Shown here one piece after another: positions 51,975 to 52,218 of a DNA stretch of 52,218 nt (position 1 is the stretch's first letter; each line of letters begins with the position of its first letter). The stretch is from Rhodospirillales bacterium. GTDB lineage: Bacteria; Pseudomonadota; Alphaproteobacteria; Rhodospirillales; JASLQF01. The translations under genes were made by a program, and so were the position numbers. Below the pieces are notes generated by a model. The model was not told the DNA's origin, searched no databases, and saw nothing but the letters and a program-made list of their open reading frames with translations. The stretch spans positions 1 through 52,218 of the forward strand of contig JASLQF010000060.1 of assembly GCA_030744625.1 (NCBI GenBank). Direction: 5' to 3'.

Positions 51975-52218
51975 TCAGACCCGGTGGCGCCACCAGAATT
52001 TGGTGTTGATGGAAAAGACCGGTTGATAGTGCTTGATTTTCTTGGCCTCGACGACCCGTTTGATCTGGTTGTCGAGGACGTGTATCGGGCGGTGACAAAC
52101 TAGTCCACGGAAGCGGCGGGATTTGACCAGCCGCGGGCGGAGCAAAACTCTGCCACCTGTAGCCTTCGATCCTTTTCGGGATGGAAGGTGTGAGGATGTA
52201 CACCGTGGACCTTTATCT
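51975..52218 (-). CDS. 3' end of an unidentified gene, running off the window
   Basis: On the minus strand a frame is open from the window edge to a TGA at 51975-51977. Its last 35-40 codons look strongly protein-like (HRPIHVLDNQIKRVVEA and VFSINTKFWWRHRV-type residues). Further upstream a second frame, which stops at 52100, also looks protein-like, so a frameshift near 52100-52115 is possible. I do not recognise the family. It is convergent with maeB, with 15 bp between stops. Confidence 0.35.
   Translation of the reverse strand, partial: DKGPRCTSSHLPSRKGSKATGGRVLLRPRLVKSRRFRGLVCHRPIHVLDNQIKRVVEAKKIKHYQPVFSINTKFWWRHRV

Noticed and set aside
1-52218. CRISPR array, prophage, tRNA or rRNA
   Set aside because: No regularly spaced repeats with unique spacers, no phage structural genes and no recognisable tRNA or rRNA sequence were found by reading both strands.

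Overview
This is a GC-rich window (mostly above 65 % G+C) with tightly packed, frequently overlapping genes. The gene set suggests an alphaproteobacterium, probably Rhodospirillales-like: a MaeB-type malic enzyme, a DcaP-type porin, a SelD fused to a flavin dehydrogenase, TPR-sulfotransferase and CoxLMS-type molybdenum hydroxylases. This placement is inference, because no rRNA or other marker gene is present. No tRNA, rRNA or CRISPR array was seen.

Layout. 1-2.2 kb: a small orphan protein divergent from an XRE regulator, with four 12-bp repeats between them, then a stand-alone receiver protein behind a structured leader. 2.5-9.1 kb: pyrK-pyrD(1B)-M20 carbamoylase-pyrC-pyrE-amidohydrolase, which reads as well as an orotate-degradation operon as a biosynthetic one. 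9.3-16.9 kb: two adjacent molybdenum hydroxylases, a two-subunit xanthine dehydrogenase and a three-subunit CoxMSL-type enzyme. 17-18.5 kb: an enoyl-CoA hydratase-family protein and a hot-dog thioesterase.

18.5-38.7 kb is the most unusual part. Two paralogous three-gene cassettes (succinate dehydrogenase-like flavoprotein, 2Fe-2S/8Fe-8S protein, CCG-domain HdrB/SdhE-like protein) lie head to head around a DMT transporter, a small membrane peptide and a serine recombinase. The left cassette leads into a tight seven-gene operon: amidohydrolase, NadC-like, OMP decarboxylase-like, PsuG-like, esterase, HAD and aldehyde dehydrogenase. The right cassette is followed by a second CCG protein, a RidA-like protein, a second NadC-like protein and a LOG-type phosphoribohydrolase. 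Both NadC-like proteins lack a substrate-binding Arg of true quinolinate phosphoribosyltransferase, and both flavoproteins lack the His that carries covalent FAD in succinate dehydrogenase. My inference is an undescribed catabolic or salvage route for a nitrogen heterocycle acid or its ribotide, built from phosphoribosyl-base chemistry and an electron-transferring redox complex.

39-44.5 kb: a selenoneine-type cluster (SelD fusion/SenC role, SenB, SenA, EgtD). 44.6-48.3 kb: a TPR-sulfotransferase, a lipoprotein trypsin-like protease and a porin. 48.7-52.2 kb: a broken M24 peptidase gene, maeB, and the 3' end of an unidentified gene running off the right edge.
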